Positions 33,014 through 41,631 of a stretch of 64,000 nucleotides of DNA are shown piece by piece (the first letter of the stretch is position 1; every line of letters begins with the position of its first letter). This DNA comes from a bacterium (lineage in GTDB: Bacteria; Bacillota; Clostridia; Oscillospirales; Acutalibacteraceae). The notes under the pieces are model-generated. The model was not told where the DNA came from. It saw nothing but the letters and a program-made list of their open reading frames with translations, and made no database searches. Location of the stretch: the NCBI GenBank assembly GCA_022774755.1, contig JALFLK010000035.1, positions 1 through 64,000 on the forward strand, given 5' to 3'. A program made the position numbers and the translations under genes.

Positions 33014-33769
33014 ATGAAAAAATTAAGATGTATAGGGGTTATTCCCTCAAGATACGGTTCAACAAGATTTCCTGCCAAACCCCTTTCGGATATTTGCGGC
33101 AAGCCAATGGTATGGTATGTTTATCATCAGGCTAAAAAGGTTAAATCTCTTGAAGATGTTGTTGTTGCAACCGATGACCGGAGAATTGCCCAAGTGTGCG
33201 AAAAGTACAATATGAATTATATTATGACCTCCGATAAGCACAAGACCCCAAACGACAGAGTGCATGAGGTTTCTACAAAAATAGACGCAGATATTTATGT
33301 GTGCATTAACGGCGACGAACCCCTTATTGAGCCGGAGGTAATAGAAAAATCTCTTCCCGATGAAAACGACGCAGAGGATTTGGAGTATTATTATTCAAAT
33401 ATTATTACAACAATCAATAATCCCGTTGAGGTAGTTGACCCAACAAATATTAAAGCTGTTGCCAATGCAAAGGGCGACGCTATGTGGGCGTCAAGAAGCC
33501 CGATTCCTTATCCAAAGGGAAATATGCAGTTTGAGTACAAGAAGATAGTTGGCATTGCGGCATTTTCAAAAAAAGCTCTGCAATTTTATGTAGATACCCC
33601 GAGAAGTCAGGTGGAGTGCACAGAAGAGCTTGACCTTTACCGTTTCTTGGAAAACGGCAAAAAGGTTAAACTAAAAGAAATCGAATGTCATACATTGTCG
33701 GTCGATACCCCCAAGGACCTTGAAAAAGTCAGGGAAGTTATAAAAGCAAGACTGAATACAGAGGGTTAA
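33014..33769 (+). CDS. KdsB-like CMP-(3-deoxy-ulosonate) cytidylyltransferase
   Basis: Activates a 2-keto-3-deoxy sugar acid with CTP. 251 residues from ATG 33014 (AAGGAGAG upstream). Motifs: GVIPSRYGSTRFPAKPL (residues ~8-23), VVVATDDRRIA, NDRVHEVS, ADIYVCINGDEPLI, WASRSPIPYP, VECTEELDLYRFLENG, SVDTPKDLEKV. This is the KdsB family. Kdo is a lipopolysaccharide sugar, so the protein is unusual in a Gram-positive; the substrate may be a Kdo analogue. Two nt separate it from the aldolase gene. Confidence 0.87.
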   Translation: MKKLRCIGVIPSRYGSTRFPAKPLSDICGKPMVWYVYHQAKKVKSLEDVVVATDDRRIAQVCEKYNMNYIMTSDKHKTPNDRVHEVSTKIDADIYVCINGDEPLIEPEVIEKSLPDENDAEDLEYYYSNIITTINNPVEVVDPTNIKAVANAKGDAMWASRSPIPYPKGNMQFEYKKIVGIAAFSKKALQFYVDTPRSQVECTEELDLYRFLENGKKVKLKEIECHTLSVDTPKDLEKVREVIKARLNTEG

Positions 33770-33771
33770 TT

Positions 33772-35400
33772 ATGAATCACGCAAAATTATTGGATTGCAC
33801 TCTGAGAGACGGTGCATATTTGCTTGACAAAAAGTTCGGTGATTCGAGTATTCACGGTATTATTAACGGACTGATGAATACCGGCGTAGATATTATAGAG
33901 ATTGGATTTTTGCAGGACGAAGGCTTCGGCGAGGGAAAGACCGTGTATAAAAACGGAAAGGACGCCGAAAAATTTGTTCCAAAAGATAAAAACGGTACTT
34001 TGTTTACGGTGCTTGCTGATTACAGCCGATATTCTGCGGATAATCTTGACGAATACACGGGAAAATCATTTGACGCCGTGAGGGCGTGTTTCTTCAAAAA
34101 AGAAAGATACGATGTAATTGAATTCTGTAAAAAGATAAAGGAAAAAGGATATAGGCTCTTTGTTCAGCCTGTTGATATATTGGGTTATTCCGATGTTGAA
34201 TTGGTTGAGTTTATTGAAATGGTAAACGCCGTAGAGCCATATTGCTTTTCCATTGTTGACACCTTCGGCTCAATGTATGTGGAAGACCTCAGGCGTGTTT
34301 ACGAGCTAATAAACCACAATCTCATAACCGACTGCAAGATTGGTTTTCATTCTCACAACAATATGCAGATGTCAAGCGCTTTGTCACAGGAGTTTTTGCG
34401 GATGACATACGGAAGCAGACATGTTGTTGTTGACGCAACAATATCCGGTATGGGCAGAGGAGCAGGCAACACTCCCACAGAGCTGATTGCTCAGTATATG
34501 GTAACAAAATTGGGCTATAACTATGACATTGACGCCCTGCTTGACATTATCGACGAGTATATGGATAATATCAGGTCGAAATGCAGTTGGGGATACGACA
34601 CCCATTTCTTCATTGCCGGAGCTTATAGCGCTCATGTTAATAATATTGCATATCTTAAGAAAAAGAACAGCATCAGATACAAGGATATAAGGTACATCCT
34701 GAATAAAGTCGGAGCAATACCACGCAAAAGATACGACTACGATTTGCTTGAAAAAACATATATGGATTATCTTAATTCCGAAATTGACGACAGCAGTGTA
34801 ATTGAGGAGCTTAAGAGTATATTCTCCGATAGAAATGTTGTTATTGCGGCTCCGGGCAAGACAGTTAAAACTCATTGCGCCGAGATATGTGATTACATAA
34901 AAGCAAATGATTCTCTGGTGGTTTCGGTAAACTTTTTGCCGGAAAAGATTAAGACGGATTTTATGTATTTCAGCAATGTAAAAAGATACCGAAATTGGAA
35001 TAACCGCAGTGAAACAACCGATGTTCCGAAAATACTGACTTCTAATGTTACATCAAAACCGAAAGAAAACGAAAAGGTAGTTTCTTTTATTAAACTTATA
35101 AAATGCGGTTGGGAGCATATGGACAATTCCGTTATCCTCCTGCTCAGACTTTTGGACAAGCTGTCGGTCAAAACAATAGCTTTGTCAGGCTTTGACGGCT
35201 TTGAGTATAATACAGGCAATTTTGCAAATTACGCTGATTCCGAGCTGGAGCTTGCAAACATCAACGAGTCCTCAAAACTGCTTAATAAGGAAATTAAAGA
35301 AATGCTCAAAGATTTTACGGAAACAAAAACAGGCGATGAAAACATAGTGTTTATTACGCCTTCCAGATTCGATTTCTTAAGCGGTGACAATAATGATTAA
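33772..35400 (+). CDS. DmpG-type pyruvate aldolase fused to a DUF115-like C-terminal domain
   Basis: 542 residues. The N-terminal ~310 are a DRE-TIM metallolyase barrel of the 4-hydroxy-2-oxovalerate aldolase type: DCTLRDG at residues 8-14, GFHSHNN with H193/H195, VDATISGMGRGAGNTPTE. Such enzymes bind a divalent metal and add pyruvate to an aldehyde. Residues ~345-530 form a second domain starting VVIAAPGKTVKTHCAEICDYI, then VSVNFLP and FMYFSNVKRY. The pattern parallels the G.GPSL / N / Y..D layout of the DUF115 protein two genes upstream, though degenerate. No KdsA or NeuB is present, so this protein is the likely carbon-carbon bond-forming step for the CMP-activated sugar acid. Substrates are unknown. 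Confidence 0.78.
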   Translation: MNHAKLLDCTLRDGAYLLDKKFGDSSIHGIINGLMNTGVDIIEIGFLQDEGFGEGKTVYKNGKDAEKFVPKDKNGTLFTVLADYSRYSADNLDEYTGKSFDAVRACFFKKERYDVIEFCKKIKEKGYRLFVQPVDILGYSDVELVEFIEMVNAVEPYCFSIVDTFGSMYVEDLRRVYELINHNLITDCKIGFHSHNNMQMSSALSQEFLRMTYGSRHVVVDATISGMGRGAGNTPTELIAQYMVTKLGYNYDIDALLDIIDEYMDNIRSKCSWGYDTHFFIAGAYSAHVNNIAYLKKKNSIRYKDIRYILNKVGAIPRKRYDYDLLEKTYMDYLNSEIDDSSVIEELKSIFSDRNVVIAAPGKTVKTHCAEICDYIKANDSLVVSVNFLPEKIKTDFMYFSNVKRYRNWNNRSETTDVPKILTSNVTSKPKENEKVVSFIKLIKCGWEHMDNSVILLLRLLDKLSVKTIALSGFDGFEYNTGNFANYADSELELANINESSKLLNKEIKEMLKDFTETKTGDENIVFITPSRFDFLSGDNND

Positions 35401-35926
35401 AGATAACGAAAAGTTCTGCAAATCGGCAAAAGGGATTAAACTGATTTTTTTCGATGTTGACGGCACCTTAACAGACGGCAAAATTTATATGGGAAACAGC
35501 GGAGAGCTGTTTAAAGCCTTTGATATTAAAGACGGGTGCGGTATTCACGATATTCTTCCGAAGCTTGGTGTCGTTCCTGTGGTTATAACCGCCAGGAAGT
35601 CCGAAATAGTACTCAACAGATGCAAAGAACTGGGAATCACTGAGTGTTACCAGGGGATACGGGATAAGCTCTCAAAAATGAGCGAAATTGCAGAAAAGTA
35701 CGGATTGCAGAAAAATGAAAACGGTATTTTTGAAGAAGCTGCCTATATGGGCGACGATATTATTGACATAGAATGTATGAAGCACTGCGGTATGGTTGCC
35801 TGTCCCAACGACGCAGTAAGAGAGGTTAAAGAAATCAGCGATTTTATCGCTGAGCATAACGGCGGAAACGGCGCAGTCAGAGAGTTTATTGATAATATTG
35901 ATTATTTTAAATTAAATAAGTCTTAA
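35393..35926 (+). CDS. KdsC-like HAD phosphatase
   Basis: Removes phosphate from a 3-deoxy-ulosonate 8-phosphate-type substrate. 177 residues, the normal KdsC size, with FFDVDGTLTDG (D21, D23), VITARKS and YMGDDIIDIECM. Start at ATG 35393, overlapping the aldolase stop by 8 nt, so the two are translationally coupled. No cap domain, as in the tetrameric C0 HAD group of KdsC. Last gene of the DUF115-KdsB-aldolase-KdsC unit; a 67 nt gap follows. Confidence 0.88.
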   Translation: MIKDNEKFCKSAKGIKLIFFDVDGTLTDGKIYMGNSGELFKAFDIKDGCGIHDILPKLGVVPVVITARKSEIVLNRCKELGITECYQGIRDKLSKMSEIAEKYGLQKNENGIFEEAAYMGDDIIDIECMKHCGMVACPNDAVREVKEISDFIAEHNGGNGAVREFIDNIDYFKLNKS

Positions 35927-35993
35927 ACATTTATTCAATAAAGTTTAGGGTCGCTCCTGTTTTGATTTGCGTTTAAAAAAGTGGGGGAATGTT

Positions 35994-36980
35994 ATGACTG
36001 TTTGTGTAGGAATATGTACCTACAACGGTGCAAAATATATTAGAGCGCAGCTTGAAAGCATACTGAATCAAACGGTAAAAGTGGATCAGATAGTAATAAG
36101 CGATGACGCTTCCACCGATAATACTGTTGAAATAGTTAAGGATGTATTGGTTGATTCGGGAGTGGACTATATAATATCGGTAAACGAAAAAAATCAGGGA
36201 TTAACAAAGAACGGTTCCATATGCAATTCCTTGTTAAGCGGCGATATTGTAATCGTTTGCGATCAGGATAATGTTTGGGAGCCGAACTTAGTAGAAAAAT
36301 TTAAAGAGTTTTTTTCCAATAACAAAGAGGCCGTGTATGCTTTTTGTAACGGTTATGTTACAGACAAAGACTTGAATATAGTTAAGCCTATATATGATGA
36401 TAAGTTTATGTCAATGGATGAACACACCCGAGTTGTAAATGCGTTAACTGAAAGGTCCTTTCCCCACGGAAACACGGTTGCATTAAAGAGAAGTTTTTTG
36501 AACTATATTATGCCGTATATGTTTTATTGCGATGAATGGCAGGGTGTTTGCGCTTTTACAAGCGGATACGGATTTGGCAGTATTGATGAAAAGTTAGTGT
36601 ATTTTCGCAGACACGAAAATACAATATCAAATTCAGAGAAAACCGATAACAAGAAAAGTCCTCTAAAGGGGATTTTTTACAAAAAATTTGATGAGCATTT
36701 TGCTTGGCCTTACCATCAGTATAAAGCGTATGAAAAGCTTTTATCGTTGTTTAAGGATACAATGAAAGAAGAATATGCTTCTATTGTTTTATCACATATG
36801 AATTTTTCTAAAGAGTTAAGCGACCTGCGGGAATATAACATTTTTCAAAGAGAAAATAAAATAATAAAACTGTATAAAAAAGATGATTATCGGAATTACA
36901 GGGGCAACCGTAATACCCTGTTTATGGATATGATTTTTCTGTTTATAAAACAAGAAAAAAGATGGAAACTGATAAATTAA
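35994..36980 (+). CDS. GT2-family (rhamnosyltransferase-like) glycosyltransferase
   Basis: ATG 35994 with GGGGGA upstream. 328 residues; TVCVGICTYNGAKYIRAQLESILNQT, IVISDDASTDNT, NEKNQGLTKNGSICNSLLSGDIVIVCDQDNVWEPNLVE. The QLESILNQT / SDDASTD / CDQDD-like pattern is that of rhamnosyltransferase-type GT2 proteins, which fits the rfb genes at 38.9-42.7 kb. The final Asp of the usual DQDD is Asn here (DQDN). Confidence 0.82.
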   Translation: MTVCVGICTYNGAKYIRAQLESILNQTVKVDQIVISDDASTDNTVEIVKDVLVDSGVDYIISVNEKNQGLTKNGSICNSLLSGDIVIVCDQDNVWEPNLVEKFKEFFSNNKEAVYAFCNGYVTDKDLNIVKPIYDDKFMSMDEHTRVVNALTERSFPHGNTVALKRSFLNYIMPYMFYCDEWQGVCAFTSGYGFGSIDEKLVYFRRHENTISNSEKTDNKKSPLKGIFYKKFDEHFAWPYHQYKAYEKLLSLFKDTMKEEYASIVLSHMNFSKELSDLREYNIFQRENKIIKLYKKDDYRNYRGNRNTLFMDMIFLFIKQEKRWKLIN

Positions 36981-37008
36981 AGTACGTAATCTAATGGGGT
37001 AATTGATT

Positions 37009-37632
37009 TTGTGTGGTTTGGAAAAAGAAAATGTAGTTATAATCGGTACAGGAGGACATGCAAAGGTTGTAGCAGATATAGTCAGGCGTTCCAACGATAA
37101 TATTGTGGGATTTTTAGACGGAATTAAACCGTACGGTGAATTTTTGGGATATCCGGTCTTAGGTTCCGACGATGATTATGTTAAATATCAGAATTATAAA
37201 TTTATTGTTGCTATCGGTAATCCGAATGTACGGGAAAGAATAGTTAATAAATTAGAAAATGTTAGGTGGTACACAGCTGTTCATCCAACAGCGATTATCT
37301 CTGATTTGGATACTGCTGTTGATGAGGGCACGATGATATGTGCAAATGCAGTTGTCAACGCAGGAGCAAGGATAGGAAAGCATTGCATAATTAACACAGG
37401 CTCTTGTGTAGAACACGATAATTTCATTGAAGATTTTGTTCATATATCCGTCGGTACAAAGTTAGCCGGACATGTAAAAATAGGAAGAAGCTCCTGGATT
37501 GGTATCGGTGCCACAGTAAATAATGACGTATCTATATGCAGTGATTGCACAATAGGAGCCGGTGCCGTTGTAATTAAGGATATAATAAGCCCGGGAACCT
37601 ATGTTGGTGTTCCGGCAGGAAAAATTAAATAA
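37009..37632 (+). CDS. NeuD/PglD/VioB-like sugar N-acyltransferase
   Basis: About 208 residues. N-terminal Rossmann-like sugar-nucleotide part (NVVIIGTGGHAKVVADIVRR, GFLDG), then a left-handed beta-helix of hexapeptide repeats (about residues 95-205: GTMICANAVVNAGARIG.HCIINTG, VEHDN with catalytic His, IGIGATV, IGAGAVVIKDI, PAGKIK). It acylates an amino sugar nucleotide. Starts at TTG 37009 (GGGG nine nt upstream; TTG 37003 is possible). It is directly followed by a VioA-type aminotransferase, so the likely substrate is a dTDP-4-amino-4,6-dideoxyhexose. Confidence 0.85.
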   Translation: MCGLEKENVVIIGTGGHAKVVADIVRRSNDNIVGFLDGIKPYGEFLGYPVLGSDDDYVKYQNYKFIVAIGNPNVRERIVNKLENVRWYTAVHPTAIISDLDTAVDEGTMICANAVVNAGARIGKHCIINTGSCVEHDNFIEDFVHISVGTKLAGHVKIGRSSWIGIGATVNNDVSICSDCTIGAGAVVIKDIISPGTYVGVPAGKIK

Positions 37633-37646
37633 TCAAAGGTGTTTGT

Positions 37647-38747
37647 ATGAATGGTATTATTCAGGTTACCCGTTCCTCAATGCCGGATTATGAGGAATAC
37701 ATAGATGAAATAAAGGATATTTGGGACACCCACTGGATGACAAATATGGGATCAAAGCACCGTGAACTCCGGGATAAGCTAAAGGTATATCTTGACGCAG
37801 AGAATCTTGATTTGCTTACAAACGGTCATATGGCTTTAGAACTTACACTTCAGGCAATGAAGCTGTCCGGTGAGGTTATTACCACTCCTTTTACCTTTGC
37901 GTCTACAACTCATGCTATTGTAAGGAACGGTCTTACTCCTGTGTTTTGTGATATAAACTCAGATGATTACACAATAAATACGAAAAAAATAGAAAGTCTT
38001 ATTACCGAAAAGACCTGCGCTATAGTTCCGGTTCATGTTTACGGTAATATCTGTGATGTCGAGGCAATACAAAAAATCGCAGATAAGTATAGTCTTAAAG
38101 TTGTTTACGATGCTGCTCATACATTTGGAGTTGCATATAAGGGCAGGGGCATAGGTCTGTTTGGTGACGCTTCTTGTTTTAGTTTTCATGCCACCAAGGT
38201 TTTTAATACCATTGAGGGCGGCGCCGTTTGCTTTAAGGATAAGGCATTGGGCGAAGAAATATATAATCTTAAGAATTTTGGTATTCAAGGTTCTGAGAAA
38301 GTTGTCGGCGTAGGAGCAAACGCTAAAATGAATGAGTTTTGCGCCGCAATGGGTATATGCAACCTAAGGCATATTGACAGAGAAATAGATAAAAGAAAAA
38401 GAGTAGTTGAAAGATACACAGAGCGCCTAAATGGTATTGGCGGAATAAAGCTTTCTCCCCAACAAGAGGGCGTCAAGCCCAATTATGCGTATTTTCCTGT
38501 GGTTTTTGATAAAAAAGTGTTTGGCAAAAGCAGGGATGATGTTGCTCAGCAGCTTGAGACAGAGGGGATTTTTGCAAGAAAATACTTTTATCCCTTGACA
38601 ACTGATTTTGATTGTTACAGGGACAAATTCAATTCAGAAGATACACCCGTAGCCTTGAATATCAGCAAAAATGTTTTAACCTTGCCCCTTTATGCTGATT
38701 TGCCTTTGGAGACTGTTGATAAAATCTGCGGTATAATATTGAGCTGA
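37647..38747 (+). CDS. DegT/DnrJ-family sugar aminotransferase (VioA-like)
   Basis: PLP-dependent enzyme putting an amino group on a keto sugar nucleotide. 366 residues; DLLTNGHMALELTLQAM, ITTPFTFASTTHAIVRNGLTPVF, VYDAAHTFGV and PLP lysine K184 in SFHATKVFNTIEGG. The TPF(T/S)-F-ATTHAI and FHATK-F-T-EGG pattern fits the VioA branch, which makes dTDP-4-amino-4,6-dideoxyglucose from the 4-keto product of RfbA/RfbB. This agrees with rfbA/rfbB being in the same locus. An alternative is a related 4-amino-galacto enzyme. Confidence 0.85.
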   Translation: MNGIIQVTRSSMPDYEEYIDEIKDIWDTHWMTNMGSKHRELRDKLKVYLDAENLDLLTNGHMALELTLQAMKLSGEVITTPFTFASTTHAIVRNGLTPVFCDINSDDYTINTKKIESLITEKTCAIVPVHVYGNICDVEAIQKIADKYSLKVVYDAAHTFGVAYKGRGIGLFGDASCFSFHATKVFNTIEGGAVCFKDKALGEEIYNLKNFGIQGSEKVVGVGANAKMNEFCAAMGICNLRHIDREIDKRKRVVERYTERLNGIGGIKLSPQQEGVKPNYAYFPVVFDKKVFGKSRDDVAQQLETEGIFARKYFYPLTTDFDCYRDKFNSEDTPVALNISKNVLTLPLYADLPLETVDKICGIILS

Positions 38748-38849
38748 GTTATTTATAGGTTCATTATCCGTTAGTAATGTTTAATTTACAACTAATAAAA
38801 GCATAATATTAAAATTTTCAATAACATTTAGTAATTAGGTGGATATGTA

Positions 38850-39779
38850 ATGAAAGTATTAGTTACCGGTGTGGCAGGACAGCTTGGCCACGATGTTATG
38901 AATGAGCTTGCAAAGCGGGGCTATAACGGTATAGGCTCGGATATTGCACCGGAATATTCAGGATTTGAAGACGGAACGGCTGTTGTCAGTATGCCCTATG
39001 TACCCCTTGATATTACAGATAAGGCGCAGGTGAATAAAACAATCATTGACATATGCCCCGATGTTGTTGTTCACTGTGCGGCGTGGACGGCTGTGGACGC
39101 CGCAGAGGAGCCGGAAAACAGAGAAAGAGTTTTTTCGGTAAATGCTGACGGCACAAGGAATATTGCAGAGGCTTGCAAAGACATCAATGCAAAAATGATT
39201 TATATATCCACAGATTATGTTTTTGGCGGAAGCGGAACAGAGCCATGGAAGCCTGACTCTCAAAACTATAATCCGCTTAACATTTACGGTGAATCAAAGC
39301 TTAGTGGAGAGTTGGCTGTTAAAGACATTCTTGAAAAGTACTTTATTGTCAGGATTGCGTGGGTTTTTGGCGTTTCGGGCGGAAACTTTGTGAAAACAAT
39401 GCTGAGATTAGGCAAAAAACTCGACACTATCCGAGTGGTAAACGACCAGATAGGAACGCCTACCTACACCTATGACCTTGCCGGATTGCTTGTGGATATG
39501 GCGGAAACGGATAAGTACGGCTGTTATCACGCAACCAACGAGGGCGGATATATAAGCTGGTATGATTTTGCCTGTGAGATTTTTAGGCAGGCAGGATACA
39601 ACACAAATATTGTGCCTGTTTCCACTGAAGAATACGGTGTCTCAAAGGCGGCGAGACCTTTTAATTCAAGATTATATAAGAGCAAGCTGACCGAGAACGG
39701 CTTCCGTTTGCTTCCTGTTTGGCAAGACGCTCTTGTGAGGTATTTAAAGGAGATTAAAGGAACCACTGAATATATTTAA
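38850..39779 (+). CDS. rfbD: dTDP-4-dehydrorhamnose reductase
   Basis: Last step of dTDP-L-rhamnose synthesis, NAD(P)H-dependent. SDR fold with GVAGQLGHDVMNEL, HCAAWTAVDAAEEPE, YISTDYVFGGSG and catalytic YGESKLSGE. 309 residues with the RVVNDQIGTPTYTYDLA substrate region typical of RmlD. AGGTGG precedes ATG 38850. First of four rhamnose genes, in the order rfbD-rfbC-rfbA-rfbB; no clear promoter in the 100 bp gap before it. Confidence 0.95.
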   Translation: MKVLVTGVAGQLGHDVMNELAKRGYNGIGSDIAPEYSGFEDGTAVVSMPYVPLDITDKAQVNKTIIDICPDVVVHCAAWTAVDAAEEPENRERVFSVNADGTRNIAEACKDINAKMIYISTDYVFGGSGTEPWKPDSQNYNPLNIYGESKLSGELAVKDILEKYFIVRIAWVFGVSGGNFVKTMLRLGKKLDTIRVVNDQIGTPTYTYDLAGLLVDMAETDKYGCYHATNEGGYISWYDFACEIFRQAGYNTNIVPVSTEEYGVSKAARPFNSRLYKSKLTENGFRLLPVWQDALVRYLKEIKGTTEYI

Positions 39780-39858
39780 CGCTTCTTAAATGCTGAGAAT
39801 TAAATAATAAACTGATTTGCATAATTTGACTTTTGGGTTATTTAAGTGAGGTAAAAGT

Positions 39859-40458
39859 ATGGGACAGATTAAAGTAGCAAAAGCTCCGATTGACGGTTTA
39901 TTTGTCATTGAGCCGACGGTTCACGGTGACCGCAGAGGATATTTTATGGAAACATACAATCTGAGTGATATGCAAGAGGCAGGTCTGGATATGGTGTTTG
40001 TTCAGGATAATCAAAGTATGAGCAAAAAAGGTGTTTTGAGAGGCCTTCATTTTCAAAAGCAATATCCTCAGGGCAAGCTTGTGCGTGTAATTAAGGGTAG
40101 TGTTTTTGATGTTGCTGTTGACCTCAGAAGAAACAGCAAGACCTATGGCAAGTGGTATGGTGCTGTGCTTTCTGAGGAGAATAAAAAGCAGTTTTACATA
40201 TCCGAGGGCTTTGCACACGGATTCCTGGTTTTAAGTGACGAAGCGGAGTTCTGCTACAAAGTAACCGATTTTTACCGTCCCGGTGACGAGGGAGGACTTG
40301 CCTGGAATGACCCCGAAATAGGAATCAAGTGGCCTAAGCTTCAGGGCGTCTACCGTGGAAATGCGGATTCCGAGGGATATACTGTGGACGGAGTTCCTCT
40401 TAATTTGTCAGACAAGGATAAAACCTGGCTTGGATTGAAGGATACATTTAATTTTTAA
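39859..40458 (+). CDS. rfbC: dTDP-4-dehydrorhamnose 3,5-epimerase
   Basis: Cupin-fold epimerase, 199 residues: GDRRGYFMETYN, FVQDNQSMSKKGVLRGLHFQKQYPQGKLVRV with catalytic His, DLRRNSKTYGKW, FAHGFLVLSDEAEFCYKVTDFY (catalytic Tyr) and WNDPEIGIKWP. GAGGT precedes ATG 39859. Step three of dTDP-rhamnose synthesis. Confidence 0.95.
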   Translation: MGQIKVAKAPIDGLFVIEPTVHGDRRGYFMETYNLSDMQEAGLDMVFVQDNQSMSKKGVLRGLHFQKQYPQGKLVRVIKGSVFDVAVDLRRNSKTYGKWYGAVLSEENKKQFYISEGFAHGFLVLSDEAEFCYKVTDFYRPGDEGGLAWNDPEIGIKWPKLQGVYRGNADSEGYTVDGVPLNLSDKDKTWLGLKDTFNF

Positions 40459-40541
40459 ATTGCTTTTTTGGAAAATTGCCCGATTTTTACCCATAAATCA
40501 GGAGAGTATTTTTAATAATGTATCTTTTTACGGCGAAAATA
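40459..40541. other. Gap between rfbC and the internal rfbA promoter
   Basis: AT-rich; an imperfect CCGATTT/AAATCAGG inverted repeat is followed by a short T run near 40508-40512, at most a weak terminator. The promoter at 40542 follows and then about 150 nt of leader with no recognisable riboswitch. Confidence 0.35.
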
Positions 40542-40570
40542 TTGTTTTTTCGGCAATTTACAGTTATAAT
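40542..40570 (+). promoter_or_regulatory. Internal promoter ahead of rfbA
   Basis: TTGTTT (40542-40547), 17 bp spacer, TATAAT (40565-40570). Gives rfbA, rfbB and downstream genes expression independent of the main locus promoter. Confidence 0.75.
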
Positions 40571-40721
40571 AAAACGATAATAGTAGCAGGAAGCTAAAAA
40601 TAAGTTTGTGATACTAATATAGCGGCTGATTCATATAAAGATATATTTTGTGTATTGAAATCCGTCAGCGAAAGACGGCAGTTTTAAATTATATTTATCC
40701 ACGATTACCGAGGTGATTAAC

Positions 40722-41606
40722 TTGAAAGGAATCATATTGGCAGGCGGTGCAGGTACAAGGCTGTATCCGCTGACAATGGTAACATCAAAACAGCTTTTGC
40801 CCGTTTATGATAAGCCTATGATTTATTATCCTTTGTCAACGCTTATGCTTGCCGGAATAAAGGATATACTTATAATATCAACTCCTACCGATACGCCCAG
40901 ATTTGAAAAGCTCTTGGGCAGCGGCAGTCAGTTCGGAGTTAATTTGCAGTATAAGGTTCAGCCGTCACCCGACGGACTTGCTCAGGCGTTTATTCTGGGC
41001 AGGGAATTTATCGGAAATGACGCCTGCGCCATGGTTTTGGGCGACAATATCTTTTACGGCAGAGGTTTCGTAAGTTCCTTGAGAGAAACTGTTGAAAACG
41101 CAGAGAAAAACAACCGTGCCACTGTTTTCGGATATTATGTAAACGACCCCGAAAGGTTCGGAATTGTGGAATTTGACAAAAACGGAAAGGTTATTTCTGT
41201 GGAAGAAAAGCCGGAAAATCCAAAGTCCAATTACGCAATAACGGGACTTTATTTTTACCCTGCCGGAGTCAGCAATATGGCGGATAAGGTTAAACCCTCC
41301 CTGCGCGGAGAGCTGGAAATAACCACTCTTAACGAAATGTATTTACAGCAGGACAAGCTGGATGTTCAGCTATTGGGCAGAGGCTTTGCGTGGCTTGATA
41401 CAGGCACGATGGACAGTCTTGTTGACGCTGCGGATTTTGTGAGAATGATTGAGAAAAGGCAGGGAATAAAAATCTCTGCTCCCGAAGAAATCGCATACCG
41501 AAACGGCTGGATTACCAACGAACAGCTTATTCAAAGCGCTGAATTATACGGAAAAAGCCCCTATGGAAAGCACCTGAGAATGGTCGCAGAGGGAAAAGTA
41601 TTCTGA
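40722..41606 (+). CDS. rfbA: Glucose-1-phosphate thymidylyltransferase
   Basis: Makes dTDP-glucose, the common precursor for rhamnose and the VioA-type amino sugar. TTG 40722 is the best start (GAGGTG six nt before; gives the standard [17 protein letters not shown] beginning). Motifs: [68 protein letters not shown]. About 294 residues, normal length. Confidence 0.96.
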   Translation: MKGIILAGGAGTRLYPLTMVTSKQLLPVYDKPMIYYPLSTLMLAGIKDILIISTPTDTPRFEKLLGSGSQFGVNLQYKVQPSPDGLAQAFILGREFIGNDACAMVLGDNIFYGRGFVSSLRETVENAEKNNRATVFGYYVNDPERFGIVEFDKNGKVISVEEKPENPKSNYAITGLYFYPAGVSNMADKVKPSLRGELEITTLNEMYLQQDKLDVQLLGRGFAWLDTGTMDSLVDAADFVRMIEKRQGIKISAPEEIAYRNGWITNEQLIQSAELYGKSPYGKHLRMVAEGKVF

Positions 41607-41631
41607 TAAACCAAATATAAAGGAGAAAACT

